In this document: positions 1 to 7,727 of the stretch, piece after piece
How positions within the stretch are numbered: position 1 is the first letter of the stretch
Layout: the number at the start of each line of letters is the position of its first letter
Assembly (NCBI GenBank): GCA_002314775.1
Contig: DCHE01000081.1
Location: 17,380-42,176, forward strand
DNA from: Lachnospiraceae bacterium UBA1760
GTDB lineage: Bacteria; Bacillota; Clostridia; Lachnospirales; Lachnospiraceae
DNA length: 24,797 bases
Direction: 5' to 3'
Notes under the pieces: model-generated
Told to the model about the DNA's origin: nothing
Seen by the model: the letters and a program-made list of their open reading frames with translations, nothing else
Database searches by the model: none
Translations under genes and position numbers: made by a program

Positions 1-2
1 GC

Positions 3-1175
3 CAGAACTGTATGGGTAAGGCTTGCATCAGCTCATGTAAATTTGGAGCAATCAGTGCAGGAATCAAGAGAACTCATATTGATGCGACAAAGTGTAAGGA
101 GTGCGGTATGTGTGCAAATGCATGTCCATACAACGCTATTGCGCATCTTCAAAGACCATGTAAAAAGAACTGTCCAGTTGATGCAATTACAATGGATGAA
201 AATGGCATTTGCGTCATTGATCCTAAGAAATGTATCGAGTGTGGACGTTGTATTCATAGCTGTCCATTCGGCGCAATCATGTCCAGGACCTTCATTGTTG
301 ACGTAATCGAGGAGTTCAAGAAGGGCAAGAGAGTTGTTGCGATGCTTGCACCTGCAACAGAGGGCCAGTTTGGACAGGATATCACAATGCAGAGCTGGAG
401 AACTGCACTTAAGAAGGTTGGCTTCGACGATATGTACGAGGTTGGTCTTGGCGGTGATATGACAGCTCAGGCTGAAGCAAAGGAATGGGCAGAGGCTTAC
501 GCAGAGGGCAAGAAGATGACAACCTCATGTTGCCCAGCCTTCTATAATCTGGTGAGAAACTTCTTCCCGGAGCTTCTACCAAATGTATCCTCAACCCTCT
601 CACCTATGGGTGGAGTTTCAAGAATGCTCAAGGCGCAGGATCCGGATGTTGTAACAGTATTTATCGGACCATGTATAGCCAAAAAGAGCGAGGTTATTAA
701 GGGCCGTATGGATGGAAATGCAGACTATGCACTTACCTACGGCGAAATCAGAGCTATGCTTCGTGCCAAGGATGTTAAGCTTGAGCCAGAACCAAATATC
801 AACCAGCAGGCTTCAGTATTTGGCAAGCGCTTTGGAAATGGTGGTGGTGTTACAGCAGCAGTACTTCAGGCAATGAAGGAGCAGGGCGTTGACACCTCGA
901 AGATGACAGTTGAAATCTGCGATGGAGCAGATGCTTGTAAGAAGGCACTTCTTCTTATGAAGGTTGGAAAGCTTCCGGCAGACTTCATCGAAGGTATGGC
1001 ATGTCAGGGTGGATGCGTAGGCGGACCATCAAGACACCAGGATGTTAATCAGGCGAAGCGAGCAAGAGACCTTCTTATCGCTCAGGCTGATGGAAGAAAT
1101 ATCGAGGAAAATCTCCACAGCTACAATATGGAAAGCTTCTCAATGACAAAGGACAGAAGACCTTTGGAAGAGTAA
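3..1175 (+). CDS. [FeFe] hydrogenase, group B-like, 3' part (5' end outside window)
   Basis: Iron-only hydrogenase catalytic protein that couples proton/hydrogen interconversion to ferredoxin-like electron carriers in the anaerobic cytoplasm. The reading frame is open to the left edge (Q-N-C before the first Met at 12), so the true start lies upstream. Numbering from that Met, Fe-S motifs are CKECGMCANAC (28-38) and CIECGRCIHSC (74-84), with extra cysteines at 5, 9, 50 and 54 that probably complete another cluster. H-cluster motifs are TSCCPAF (171-177), GPCIAKKSE (219-227) and EGMACQGGCVGG (327-338), giving the expected ligands C174, C221, C331 and C335. The F in TSCCPAF (W in classical group A enzymes) and the short form suggest the group B family often found in Lachnospiraceae. 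Group assignment is inferred from motifs only; membership in the [FeFe] superfamily is firm. Confidence 0.93.
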   Translation, partial: QNCMGKACISSCKFGAISAGIKRTHIDATKCKECGMCANACPYNAIAHLQRPCKKNCPVDAITMDENGICVIDPKKCIECGRCIHSCPFGAIMSRTFIVDVIEEFKKGKRVVAMLAPATEGQFGQDITMQSWRTALKKVGFDDMYEVGLGGDMTAQAEAKEWAEAYAEGKKMTTSCCPAFYNLVRNFFPELLPNVSSTLSPMGGVSRMLKAQDPDVVTVFIGPCIAKKSEVIKGRMDGNADYALTYGEIRAMLRAKDVKLEPEPNINQQASVFGKRFGNGGGVTAAVLQAMKEQGVDTSKMTVEICDGADACKKALLLMKVGKLPADFIEGMACQGGCVGGPSRHQDVNQAKRARDLLIAQADGRNIEENLHSYNMESFSMTKDRRPLEE

Positions 1176-1182
1176 TAAAAAA

Positions 1183-1228
1183 GGCTGCAGCCACCGCCCT
1201 TATGACGGTGACTGCAGCCATATTTTTT
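1183..1228. terminator. Bidirectional terminator between hydrogenase and lipoprotein genes
   Basis: Two 14-nt arms (1183-1196 and 1206-1219) pair with one mismatch around a 9-nt loop, with an A-run on the left and a run of T on the right (1222-1228). It ends the hydrogenase on plus and can also end the convergent lipoprotein gene on minus, whose stop codon lies at 1231. Confidence 0.9.
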
Positions 1229-1230
1229 AT

Positions 1231-1899
1231 TTACTCAGAATAAATCAGAGCATTTTCGAGAAGCAGCATATCATCCTTAGATATTGAGTAGCTCGAATCA
1301 GTCTGGATAATCGTAACAGTTACTGTTTCTGCCTCCCTGTAAGACATATCAGAAGAAGCCTTATCAAGAATATCGCAAATGCCATCGATAAAAAGCTTCT
1401 CATAATCATTCATTACAGTGTCATTATACTTGCCAGCCGCAATTTCTTCGTTTTTCTCATCGATGAAGGCCTTCACCTCATCGTGGGTAGTCTCGAGGAA
1501 ATTCTCAGGGTAGATAGTTACATCAACATAGTACTTGCCATTCTTCTCATAAGCCTTTGAAACCTCGTATTTGGTTGAGCGGTAGATAAGCTTGGCAGAT
1601 TCTACAAGTCTAACAGCAATCTCACTTGTCACTCCCACATCAAAACCGTAATAGTTAATCAGGTTTTCTGCAAGGTATTTTGAATTGCCCTCAAGAAGTG
1701 CGGTTGCATCAGTTTTCTTGGCTCCAGTGATACTAATATATTCATCAGTCTTTCCATGGTAATTAGCATCTAAAAGAGCCTGAACGTATTTCTGGTAGTT
1801 CACATTGCTGCTTTTGCCACAGCCACCAAGTGAAGACATAATCACAAATGCTGCAAGAATAGTAGCAAGAAGTCTGTATTTTCTAGTTTTTTTCATCAT
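1231..1899 (-). CDS. Putative lipoprotein of unknown function
   Basis: Secreted, lipid-anchored protein of about 223 residues. The start at 1899 is chosen because AAAGGA sits five bases before it; the longer open frame to 1959 has no ribosome binding site and would bury the signal peptide. The N terminus reads MMKKTRKYR, then a hydrophobic stretch and the lipobox SLGGC, so signal peptidase II cleavage and cysteine lipidation at about residue 27 are expected. The mature part is mostly helical-looking and acidic, with no catalytic motif I recognise. It resembles the many small Lachnospiraceae lipoproteins with a repeated 'YVQALLDANYHG' type opening (perhaps DUF5105-like), but that match is from memory and weak. 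It is a single gene with its own promoter (1964-1992), convergent with the hydrogenase and divergent from ptsI. Confidence 0.8.
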   Translation of the reverse strand: MMKKTRKYRLLATILAAFVIMSSLGGCGKSSNVNYQKYVQALLDANYHGKTDEYISITGAKKTDATALLEGNSKYLAENLINYYGFDVGVTSEIAVRLVESAKLIYRSTKYEVSKAYEKNGKYYVDVTIYPENFLETTHDEVKAFIDEKNEEIAAGKYNDTVMNDYEKLFIDGICDILDKASSDMSYREAETVTVTIIQTDSSYSISKDDMLLLENALIYSE

Positions 1900-1963
1900 T
1901 TCTGTCCTTTGTTTATTTATAAAAAATTCCAGGCAAAATAAAAATTTTTGTCTATGCAAGGAA

Positions 1964-1992
1964 AGTATAACATATTCAATATTGAGTGTGAA
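1964..1992 (-). promoter_or_regulatory. Promoter of the lipoprotein gene
   Basis: On the minus strand the -35 box TTCACA (1987-1992) is followed by a 17-base spacer and the -10 box TATACT (1964-1969). This gives a leader of about 60 nt before the start at 1899. The spacer holds the small palindrome TTCAATATTGAA. Confidence 0.65.
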
Positions 1993-2040
1993 GAAAGAAA
2001 TTATTAAGTATTTGTGTAGACCAGATAATGCTCAAGTTAC

Positions 2041-2069
2041 TTGACGAAATGTCCATAGTATTATAAAAT
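2041..2069 (+). promoter_or_regulatory. Promoter of ptsI
   Basis: TTGACG (2041-2046), a 17-base spacer, then TAAAAT (2064-2069). Transcription would begin near 2076 and leave a leader of roughly 70 nt before ptsI. Confidence 0.6.
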
Positions 2070-2144
2070 ATTAATAGTTTTTTGGGGAAAATGCATAAAA
2101 AATAGACGTATTATGTAAACTAAACATGAAAGGGGTAACTGCGA

Positions 2145-3755
2145 ATGAAGGAATTCGAGGGTAAAAAGGTTTTTGGCGGAATCGCTATAGGAAGAATCTT
2201 CTACTATAGTAAGGTTGAAAACCAGGTTTCAAGAAAAAAGATTGAGGATGTTGCAGCAGAGTTAGAAAGATTTGAGGCTGCAAAGGAGAAGGCAAAGGAG
2301 CAGCTTGGAGTGCTATATGAGAAGGCACTTAAGGAGGTAGGAGAGATGAACGCTCAGATTTTTGAGGTTCATCAGATGATGATTGACGATGAGGATTACA
2401 ATGATTCTGTCAAGAATATGATTGAGGAGCAGGAGCTCAACGCGGAGTACTCAGTGGCTACCACAGGAGACAATTTCGCTGAGATGTTTGCCAATATGGA
2501 CGATGACTATTTCAAGGCAAGATCAGCTGATATAAAGGATATTTCTGAGAGAATTATCTCTATTCTTTCGGGAACACAGTCTGTATCAGAGCTCACTGAG
2601 CCATGTATTCTGGTTGCCGAGGACCTTGCACCATCAGAGACGGTCCAGATGGACAAGACAAAGCTTATGTCATTTGTAACAAAGCTCGGCTCATCTAATT
2701 CTCACACAGCAATTTTGGCTAGAACCATGAATATTCCAGCCTTAATTAAGGTTGCAATTGACCCTGAGTGGAATGGAAAGATGGCTATTGTAGATGGCAA
2801 TGCCAACAAGCTTATTATTGATCCGGATGAGGCAACAATTGAGGAGTACAAGATAAAGAAGGAGAAGGAGCTTGAGCAGAGAAAGCTTCTCCTCACATTA
2901 AAGGGCAAGGAGACAGTTACAAAGAGCGGCCAGAAGGTCAACCTTTACGCAAACATTGGAAATGTTTCAGACCTTGGTGCAGTAATTGCAAATGATGCTG
3001 CTGGAATAGGACTTTTCAGATCAGAGTTCCTCTATCTTGAGTCACAGGACTTCCCAACAGAGGAAGAGCAGTTCCTTGCTTACAAGAAGGTTGCAGAGAC
3101 TATGGCAGGCAAGAAGGTTATCATAAGAACCCTCGATTTAGGAGCAGATAAGCAGGTTGATTACTTCAACCTTGGCAATGAGGATAACCCTGCAATGGGC
3201 TACAGAGCTATCAGAATCTGCCTCACTCAGACTGACATTTTCAAAACTCAGCTTAGAGCCATCTTCAGAGCAGCCGCATATGGCAATATCGCAATTATGT
3301 ATCCTATGATTACTTCAGTTGAAGAGGTTTTAGACATTAAGAAGATAGTTGCAGAGGTTAAGGCAGAGCTTTCTGAGACAGGAGTGCCTTATGGAAATGT
3401 TGAGCAGGGTATAATGATAGAGACCCCTGCAGCTGCAGTGATAAGTGATCTTTTAGCTAAGGAGGTTGACTTCTTCAGTATCGGTACAAATGATTTAACT
3501 CAGTACACTCTCGCAATTGACAGGCAGAATAATAAGCTTGACAGATTCTTAGATATCCATCATGAGGCTATCATAAGACTTATTAAGCTTGTTGTTGAAA
3601 ATGCTCACAAGGAAGGCATCTGGGCAGGAATATGTGGAGAGCTTGGTGCAGATACTGAGCTTACTAAGACCTGGCTTGAGATTGGTGTTGATGAACTTTC
3701 AGTATCGCCAGGAATGATTCTTCCAATTAGAAAGCTCATAAGAGATTCTGAGTAA
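2145..3755 (+). CDS. ptsI: Phosphoenolpyruvate-protein phosphotransferase (PTS enzyme I)
   Basis: Cytoplasmic enzyme I takes phosphate from PEP on a histidine and passes it to HPr, feeding all PTS sugar transporters. The protein has 536 residues. Visible signatures are GSSNSHTAILARTMNIPAL (182-200) with the phospho-accepting H187, GIGLFRSEFLYL with R292, IIRTLDLGADK (326-336), NPAMGYRAIR (348-357), IMIETPAAA (423-431), FFSIGTNDLTQYTLA (443-457) and the catalytic-acid cysteine C497 in GICGELGAD. It is about 35 residues shorter than the usual 570, mainly at the C terminus, but no key residue is missing. AAAGGGG lies nine bases before the start. No ptsH or enzyme II gene is adjacent, so HPr must be encoded elsewhere. 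It appears to be a single-gene unit with a promoter at 2041-2069 and a terminator at 3794-3840. Confidence 0.96.
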   Translation: MKEFEGKKVFGGIAIGRIFYYSKVENQVSRKKIEDVAAELERFEAAKEKAKEQLGVLYEKALKEVGEMNAQIFEVHQMMIDDEDYNDSVKNMIEEQELNAEYSVATTGDNFAEMFANMDDDYFKARSADIKDISERIISILSGTQSVSELTEPCILVAEDLAPSETVQMDKTKLMSFVTKLGSSNSHTAILARTMNIPALIKVAIDPEWNGKMAIVDGNANKLIIDPDEATIEEYKIKKEKELEQRKLLLTLKGKETVTKSGQKVNLYANIGNVSDLGAVIANDAAGIGLFRSEFLYLESQDFPTEEEQFLAYKKVAETMAGKKVIIRTLDLGADKQVDYFNLGNEDNPAMGYRAIRICLTQTDIFKTQLRAIFRAAAYGNIAIMYPMITSVEEVLDIKKIVAEVKAELSETGVPYGNVEQGIMIETPAAAVISDLLAKEVDFFSIGTNDLTQYTLAIDRQNNKLDRFLDIHHEAIIRLIKLVVENAHKEGIWAGICGELGADTELTKTWLEIGVDELSVSPGMILPIRKLIRDSE

Positions 3756-3793
3756 AGTTTAGCAAAAATTAATTAAAAAAGAGTGCAATATAT

Positions 3794-3840
3794 CCGTCTC
3801 TGTGTTATACTATGACTAGTTATGACCGGAGACGGTTTTT
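3794..3840 (+). terminator. Probable terminator after ptsI
   Basis: CCGTCTC (3794-3800) pairs with GAGACGG (3829-3835) and is followed by five T. The loop is long (28 nt) and contains TATACT, so a promoter for the next gene could overlap it. The short stem keeps confidence moderate. Confidence 0.55.
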
Positions 3841-3893
3841 GTTTATATTTGATAATATTGCTTAATAAAGTATTTGAAAGGGGCATGTAAAAG

Positions 3894-4754
3894 ATGGAAG
3901 CAGATTTTAAGACAGTCAAATTTGGTGGATATGATAAGAAGGAAGTAGATGCATATATTGAGGAGTCAGAGGCTGCTTACGAGGCAGAGATTGAGGCTCA
4001 TAAGGCTACAATCGCAAAGCTTGGCGATACAGTAAAGAACCTTCATGCTATGCGTGAGGTTAATGTTAATGAGTCTAAGGATACAATTGACAACCTCAAG
4101 CTTGTGAATGAGAAGCTTCAGGCTGAGCTTGATTCACTCAAGGAGGAGATGGAGGTTTACAGACAGCGTGAGAGCGAGTCTGCAAGCAGATATGAGTCTA
4201 TTTCAAGAACACTTCTTGAGGCTAGAGAGAGCGCTGACAATCTCACAAAGTCTACAGTTGAGGAGTGCGAGAGAAAGATCGCTGAGACAACAGAGAAGTG
4301 TGAGATTATGAAGCAGGAGACAGAGGAGTACTGTGAGAAGCTTAAGTCTACTACTGAGGAAGAGTGCGAGAGACTTACAAACAAGACTCAGAGCTCATGC
4401 CAGGAGATGAAGGAGACTACCTACGCTAACTGCGACAGCTTAAAGAAGCAGGCAAGAGAAGAGACAGATGCCCTTAAGCTCGAGACAGAGACAGCTTGTA
4501 AGAAGCTTAATGATATGACAAATTATGAGTGCGAGAAGTTAAAGAATGACACTGTTAAGGAGTGCGATTCTATGAAGTCTCAGGCACGTATCGAGGCATA
4601 CAACACAAGAATGACTGTAAAGAAGGAGTGCGAGAGCATTGGAGAGTTCATCACTCAGCTCCTTGTTTCAGTTGACAATGTTAATGAGGCTTGTAAGACT
4701 ACTAAGGAGTTTGCTGAAACTGCATTTGGAGATCTTTCTGCTCCACAGGCTTAA
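3894..4754 (+). CDS. DivIVA-like coiled-coil protein with cysteine hendecad repeats
   Basis: A 286-residue, almost wholly coiled-coil protein. Residues 5-25 (FKTVKFGGYDKKEVDAYIEE) match the N-terminal signature of DivIVA/GpsB-type proteins, which bind curved membrane and recruit cell-division or polar-growth proteins. Residues 25-100 are ordinary heptad-like coil. From about 114 to 245 the chain is built of 11-residue units of consensus C-E-x-L/M-K-x-x-T-x-x-E: cysteines sit at 125, 136, 147, 158, 169, 180, 202, 213, 224 and 246, with T191 and A235 filling the two skipped positions. A short C-terminal tail (250-286) has one more cysteine at 267. The start follows GAAAGGGG with ten bases of spacing. 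It lies upstream of a PAS/GAF protein and mreB, consistent with a role in shape or polarity. It has its own terminator, so co-transcription with them is not shown. The function itself is inferred. Confidence 0.85.
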   Translation: MEADFKTVKFGGYDKKEVDAYIEESEAAYEAEIEAHKATIAKLGDTVKNLHAMREVNVNESKDTIDNLKLVNEKLQAELDSLKEEMEVYRQRESESASRYESISRTLLEARESADNLTKSTVEECERKIAETTEKCEIMKQETEEYCEKLKSTTEEECERLTNKTQSSCQEMKETTYANCDSLKKQAREETDALKLETETACKKLNDMTNYECEKLKNDTVKECDSMKSQARIEAYNTRMTVKKECESIGEFITQLLVSVDNVNEACKTTKEFAETAFGDLSAPQA

Positions 4755-4780
4755 TATGATATTTATGCTATAAGGCTATA

Positions 4781-4822
4781 TTAAAGGGGCATTTTTGAAA
4801 TGTCCCTTTAACTTGATTTTTA
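4781..4822 (+). terminator. Terminator after the DivIVA-like gene
   Basis: A 14-base arm (4781-4794) pairs with 4798-4811 with one G-T wobble around a 3-base loop, followed by a T-rich stretch (CTTGATTTTTAG). The stem is strong and the T-tract slightly delayed. Confidence 0.75.
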
Positions 4823-4879
4823 GTCTTCCTTTTATTTTTTAAATTAATTAAGGAAGGTTCCGCATACCGAGGAGGATAT

Positions 4880-6637
4880 ATGATAGATGAGAAGAAGTTT
4901 TTATTAGATATACTAGATGAAGCTGGGTATACCGTAATGCTCAGAAGATTCTACATGGTAAATCACAGACCAGAGAGAACAAAAGTTGAATATATATCAC
5001 CTAACTCGGGAATAATTGGCTCAAAGGCCAATGTTATTTTGGAGGGACTCAGATTACCTGAGGATTTTATTCATCCTGAGGACAGACAGAAGCTGGCTGA
5101 ATCAAGTATTCAGGCAAGAATGACGGGAGAAAAGGTTAAGAATACTATTAGAATGATAGCTGATGACACGAAGCTCATTACCGTCGAGTTCACCTCAGTG
5201 TTTGTCGAGGGTGATGAGAATGAGCAGCTTTTTGAGTATATAATTAAGGAGCGCCCTGAACCACAGACTCAGACAATTCCTGAGATATTAGAGAGTGAGG
5301 CTGCTGAGCCACAGGATGTTGACAGCTTTCTCTCTGAGAACAAGGTGCTTACAATTGCGCAGACTATTACATTTTTCGAGAATTTATACTCCACCTTTGT
5401 CACCTTGGATGGAAAGAATCTTGTAAGACCGGTAGGTCCTGAGACATATCTTGGAATATTCTATGATATGTTTGAGAGACCTATGTATAAGGAACTTTAT
5501 GGAAGAATTCTAGCTAGCTTTGAAACCTCGCAGACACCATTTGTCTCAGAGATGGATGACAATATGGAGGGAAGCTATGTTTCTGCTGCTCCAATCTATA
5601 TGAACGGTGAACTGGTTGCAACCTGGCTTATCTGCAGCTATGAGAAGGAGACCTCAGCAAAGATTGGAAGAATCAGCCAGAATCAGTGGAATATTGCAAA
5701 GTGTATCTCAGAGTATCTAGATGGTATCTATGCAAATGACGGCAGAACTACAAGACTTTCAGAGATTGAGAAGAAGCTTGAGGCTGAGCTTTCTCAGAAG
5801 AAGGTAATTACAACAACTCTTGACGAAATGAGAACTGACATAGACTCTGCTATTAGCAATATGATGAAGGATGCTGGAGAGCTTCTTAGTATTGACTCTG
5901 TAGCATACTATGTTGCAGACCCTGGTGATGCTGAAGCATTTATCCTGAAGGATTACTGGGATGTGAATTCTGACGAGCCGGATGAGTTCATTATGAATGA
6001 AATCTGGGGAATTAAGAAGTATGTTGAAAAGACCTCTGACGAGAGAGGGCTTGATGGATATATTATAGATCACGAAAGTCTGACTAATCAGGTCAGAGTG
6101 GAGGTCTTTCAGGGAAGAGCAAGAGCCCTTCTTCTGTACCCAGTAAGTATGGGAAGTACAATTATGGGTTGGCTTGCATTTGTCAACAGGAAGGAAGAGA
6201 GAGTCTGGACAGAGCAGGAGATTGGCTTCACAAAAGAGCTCACAAGAATCACTGCAAGAGGACTTAGAAAAACTATCGGTGAAGATAGTATTAAGAAGAC
6301 CAACCAGATGCTTCTTGAGACCTATAACCATGTCAGAGCATGCATCTTTATCAAGGAGGATAAGACTGGTACAGTATTATTTTCAAATGATACGCTTAAT
6401 AAGCTTCTTGGATATGACTTTGTCGGAAAGGACAGCAGAAGGCTTATTCAGGATCTTCATGATAAATTCGAGGATGTTAAGGGTATGAGAAAATCAGGCC
6501 TTGATACTGGAAATGTCACTCATTGGAGAAGATACATCAATGCCTTTGATGGCATTTACGATATAACCCAGCTTAAGATGAACTGGGATGGCAATGTGCC
6601 AGCTTCGTGCGTAATTCTTAGAATTGCTCGTGATTAG
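4880..6637 (+). CDS. Multi-domain PAS/GAF sensor protein without visible output domain
   Basis: A 585-residue soluble protein with no signal peptide or membrane segment. Residues about 18-125 look like a PAS domain (HPEDR at 65-69, closing strand around FEYIIKER). Residues about 155-285 form a second sensory region (VTLDGKNLVRP, then APIYMNGELVATWLICS), similar in flavour to PocR or GAF-type ligand-binding domains. A coiled coil (about 288-315) leads to a GAF-like domain (about 318-465, with MGSTIMGWLAFVNRKEE), and a last PAS-like region (about 480-585, VLFSNDTLNKLLGYDFVGKD) closes the protein. No histidine kinase, GGDEF, EAL, HTH or phosphatase motif is seen, so its output must be by protein contact. 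GAGGAGG stands five bases before the start. It is 63 bp upstream of mreB with no terminator, so co-transcription with mreB is likely. Domain names are by eye. Confidence 0.72.
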   Translation: MIDEKKFLLDILDEAGYTVMLRRFYMVNHRPERTKVEYISPNSGIIGSKANVILEGLRLPEDFIHPEDRQKLAESSIQARMTGEKVKNTIRMIADDTKLITVEFTSVFVEGDENEQLFEYIIKERPEPQTQTIPEILESEAAEPQDVDSFLSENKVLTIAQTITFFENLYSTFVTLDGKNLVRPVGPETYLGIFYDMFERPMYKELYGRILASFETSQTPFVSEMDDNMEGSYVSAAPIYMNGELVATWLICSYEKETSAKIGRISQNQWNIAKCISEYLDGIYANDGRTTRLSEIEKKLEAELSQKKVITTTLDEMRTDIDSAISNMMKDAGELLSIDSVAYYVADPGDAEAFILKDYWDVNSDEPDEFIMNEIWGIKKYVEKTSDERGLDGYIIDHESLTNQVRVEVFQGRARALLLYPVSMGSTIMGWLAFVNRKEERVWTEQEIGFTKELTRITARGLRKTIGEDSIKKTNQMLLETYNHVRACIFIKEDKTGTVLFSNDTLNKLLGYDFVGKDSRRLIQDLHDKFEDVKGMRKSGLDTGNVTHWRRYINAFDGIYDITQLKMNWDGNVPASCVILRIARD

Positions 6638-6653
6638 AGACAGTGCATTTAGA

Positions 6654-6672
6654 ATCATGACGAAGTCATGAT
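6654..6672 (+). promoter_or_regulatory. Perfect inverted repeat in front of mreB
   Basis: ATCATGAC and GTCATGAT (8 bp each) flank a GAA loop between the sensor gene and mreB, just upstream of the mreB ribosome binding site (TAGGAGG at 6684-6690). With no T-run it is not a terminator. It may be an operator or an mRNA stem affecting mreB expression. Confidence 0.4.
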
Positions 6673-6700
6673 ATATATAACTTTAGGAGGAACCATTATA

Positions 6701-7690
6701 ATGGCGAGTTCAGATATTGGAATAGATCTTGGTACAGCCAGTATCCTTGTTTATATGAAGGGTAAGGGAGTTGTACTTAAGGAACCATCAGTAGTTGCGT
6801 ATGACAGAGATACAGACAAGATTGTTGCAATTGGAGAGGAAGCAAGACTTATGCTCGGCAGAACTCCAGGCAATATTGTCGCAGTGAGACCTTTAAGACA
6901 CGGTGTAATCTCTGACTATACTACCACTGAAAAGATGCTAAAATACTTTATAAAGAAGGCTGTCGGCCGTAATTTCTTCGGCAGACGACCAAAGATTTCA
7001 GTTTGTGTTCCATCGGGAGTAACCGAGGTTGAGAAGAGAGCTGTTGAGGAGGCTACCTACAATGCAGGTGCCAGAGAGGTTACTATTATTGAGGAGCCTG
7101 TTGCTGCAGCTATCGGAGCTGGAATTGATATTATGAGACCTTGTGGCAATATGATAGTGGATATCGGTGGAGGAACCTCGGATATAGCAGTTATTTCTCT
7201 CGGTGGTACAGTTGTAAGCCAGTCAATCAAGGTTGCTGGTGATGATTTTGATGAAGCAATCATCAGATTTATGAAGAAGAAGCACAATCTGCTTATCGGT
7301 GACAGAACTGCTGAGGAGATTAAGATTAATATTGGCACATGCTACAAGCGACCAGAGAATATTGCCATGGATGTTCGTGGTCGAAATATGGTAACTGGTC
7401 TTCCAAAGACTGTTACAGTTACATCTGATGAGACTGAGGAGGCATTTCACGATACAGCTCAGCAGATAGTTGAGGCTGTTCGTTCGGTTCTTGAGAGAAC
7501 TCCGCCGGAATTATCAGCAGATATTTCCGACAGAGGTATCGTATTAACCGGTGGTGGAGCACTAATTCATGGCCTTGAGGAACTTATTGAGGAAAAGACA
7601 GGAATCACTACAATGACTGCGGAGGAGCCTCTGCAGGCAGTTGCTATTGGAACTGGAAAGTACATAGAATACCTTAGCAGCAGGACCTGA
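6701..7690 (+). CDS. mreB: Rod-shape actin homologue MreB
   Basis: Bacterial actin that polymerises under the membrane and guides the elongasome during lateral wall growth. The start at 6701 (MASSDIGIDLGTASILVY) is preferred: TAGGAGG lies ten bases before it, while the frame opening at 6668 has none and would add an 11-residue tail. The protein has 329 residues, close to the usual 330-345. Phosphate-binding loops are GIDLGTAS (7-14) and NMIVDIGGGTSDIAVISL, and the adenosine motif is GIVLTGGGALIHGLEE near the C terminus. MreBC and MreD partners are not adjacent, so this could be one of several MreB/Mbl paralogues. It follows the PAS/GAF sensor and precedes recD2 by 37 bp, in a likely operon ending at the terminator 10856-10889. 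Confidence 0.94.
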   Translation: MASSDIGIDLGTASILVYMKGKGVVLKEPSVVAYDRDTDKIVAIGEEARLMLGRTPGNIVAVRPLRHGVISDYTTTEKMLKYFIKKAVGRNFFGRRPKISVCVPSGVTEVEKRAVEEATYNAGAREVTIIEEPVAAAIGAGIDIMRPCGNMIVDIGGGTSDIAVISLGGTVVSQSIKVAGDDFDEAIIRFMKKKHNLLIGDRTAEEIKINIGTCYKRPENIAMDVRGRNMVTGLPKTVTVTSDETEEAFHDTAQQIVEAVRSVLERTPPELSADISDRGIVLTGGGALIHGLEELIEEKTGITTMTAEEPLQAVAIGTGKYIEYLSSRT

Positions 7691-7727
7691 TAACTGACTT
7701 TTAATTTTGAGGGTAGTTGGATAAAGA

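Noticed and set aside
2127..2144. ATG upstream of ptsI
   Set aside because: It is out of frame with ptsI and has no ribosome binding site; AAAGGGG serves the ATG at 2145.
4260..4640. Cysteine repeats as zinc fingers or Fe-S ferredoxin motifs
   Set aside because: The cysteines are 11 apart with no CxxC pairs, so classical zinc or Fe-S binding is not supported.
5759..6331. 190-codon open frame on the minus strand
   Set aside because: It is opposite the sensor gene, has no ribosome binding site and no motif, and the plus frame has clear domain features.
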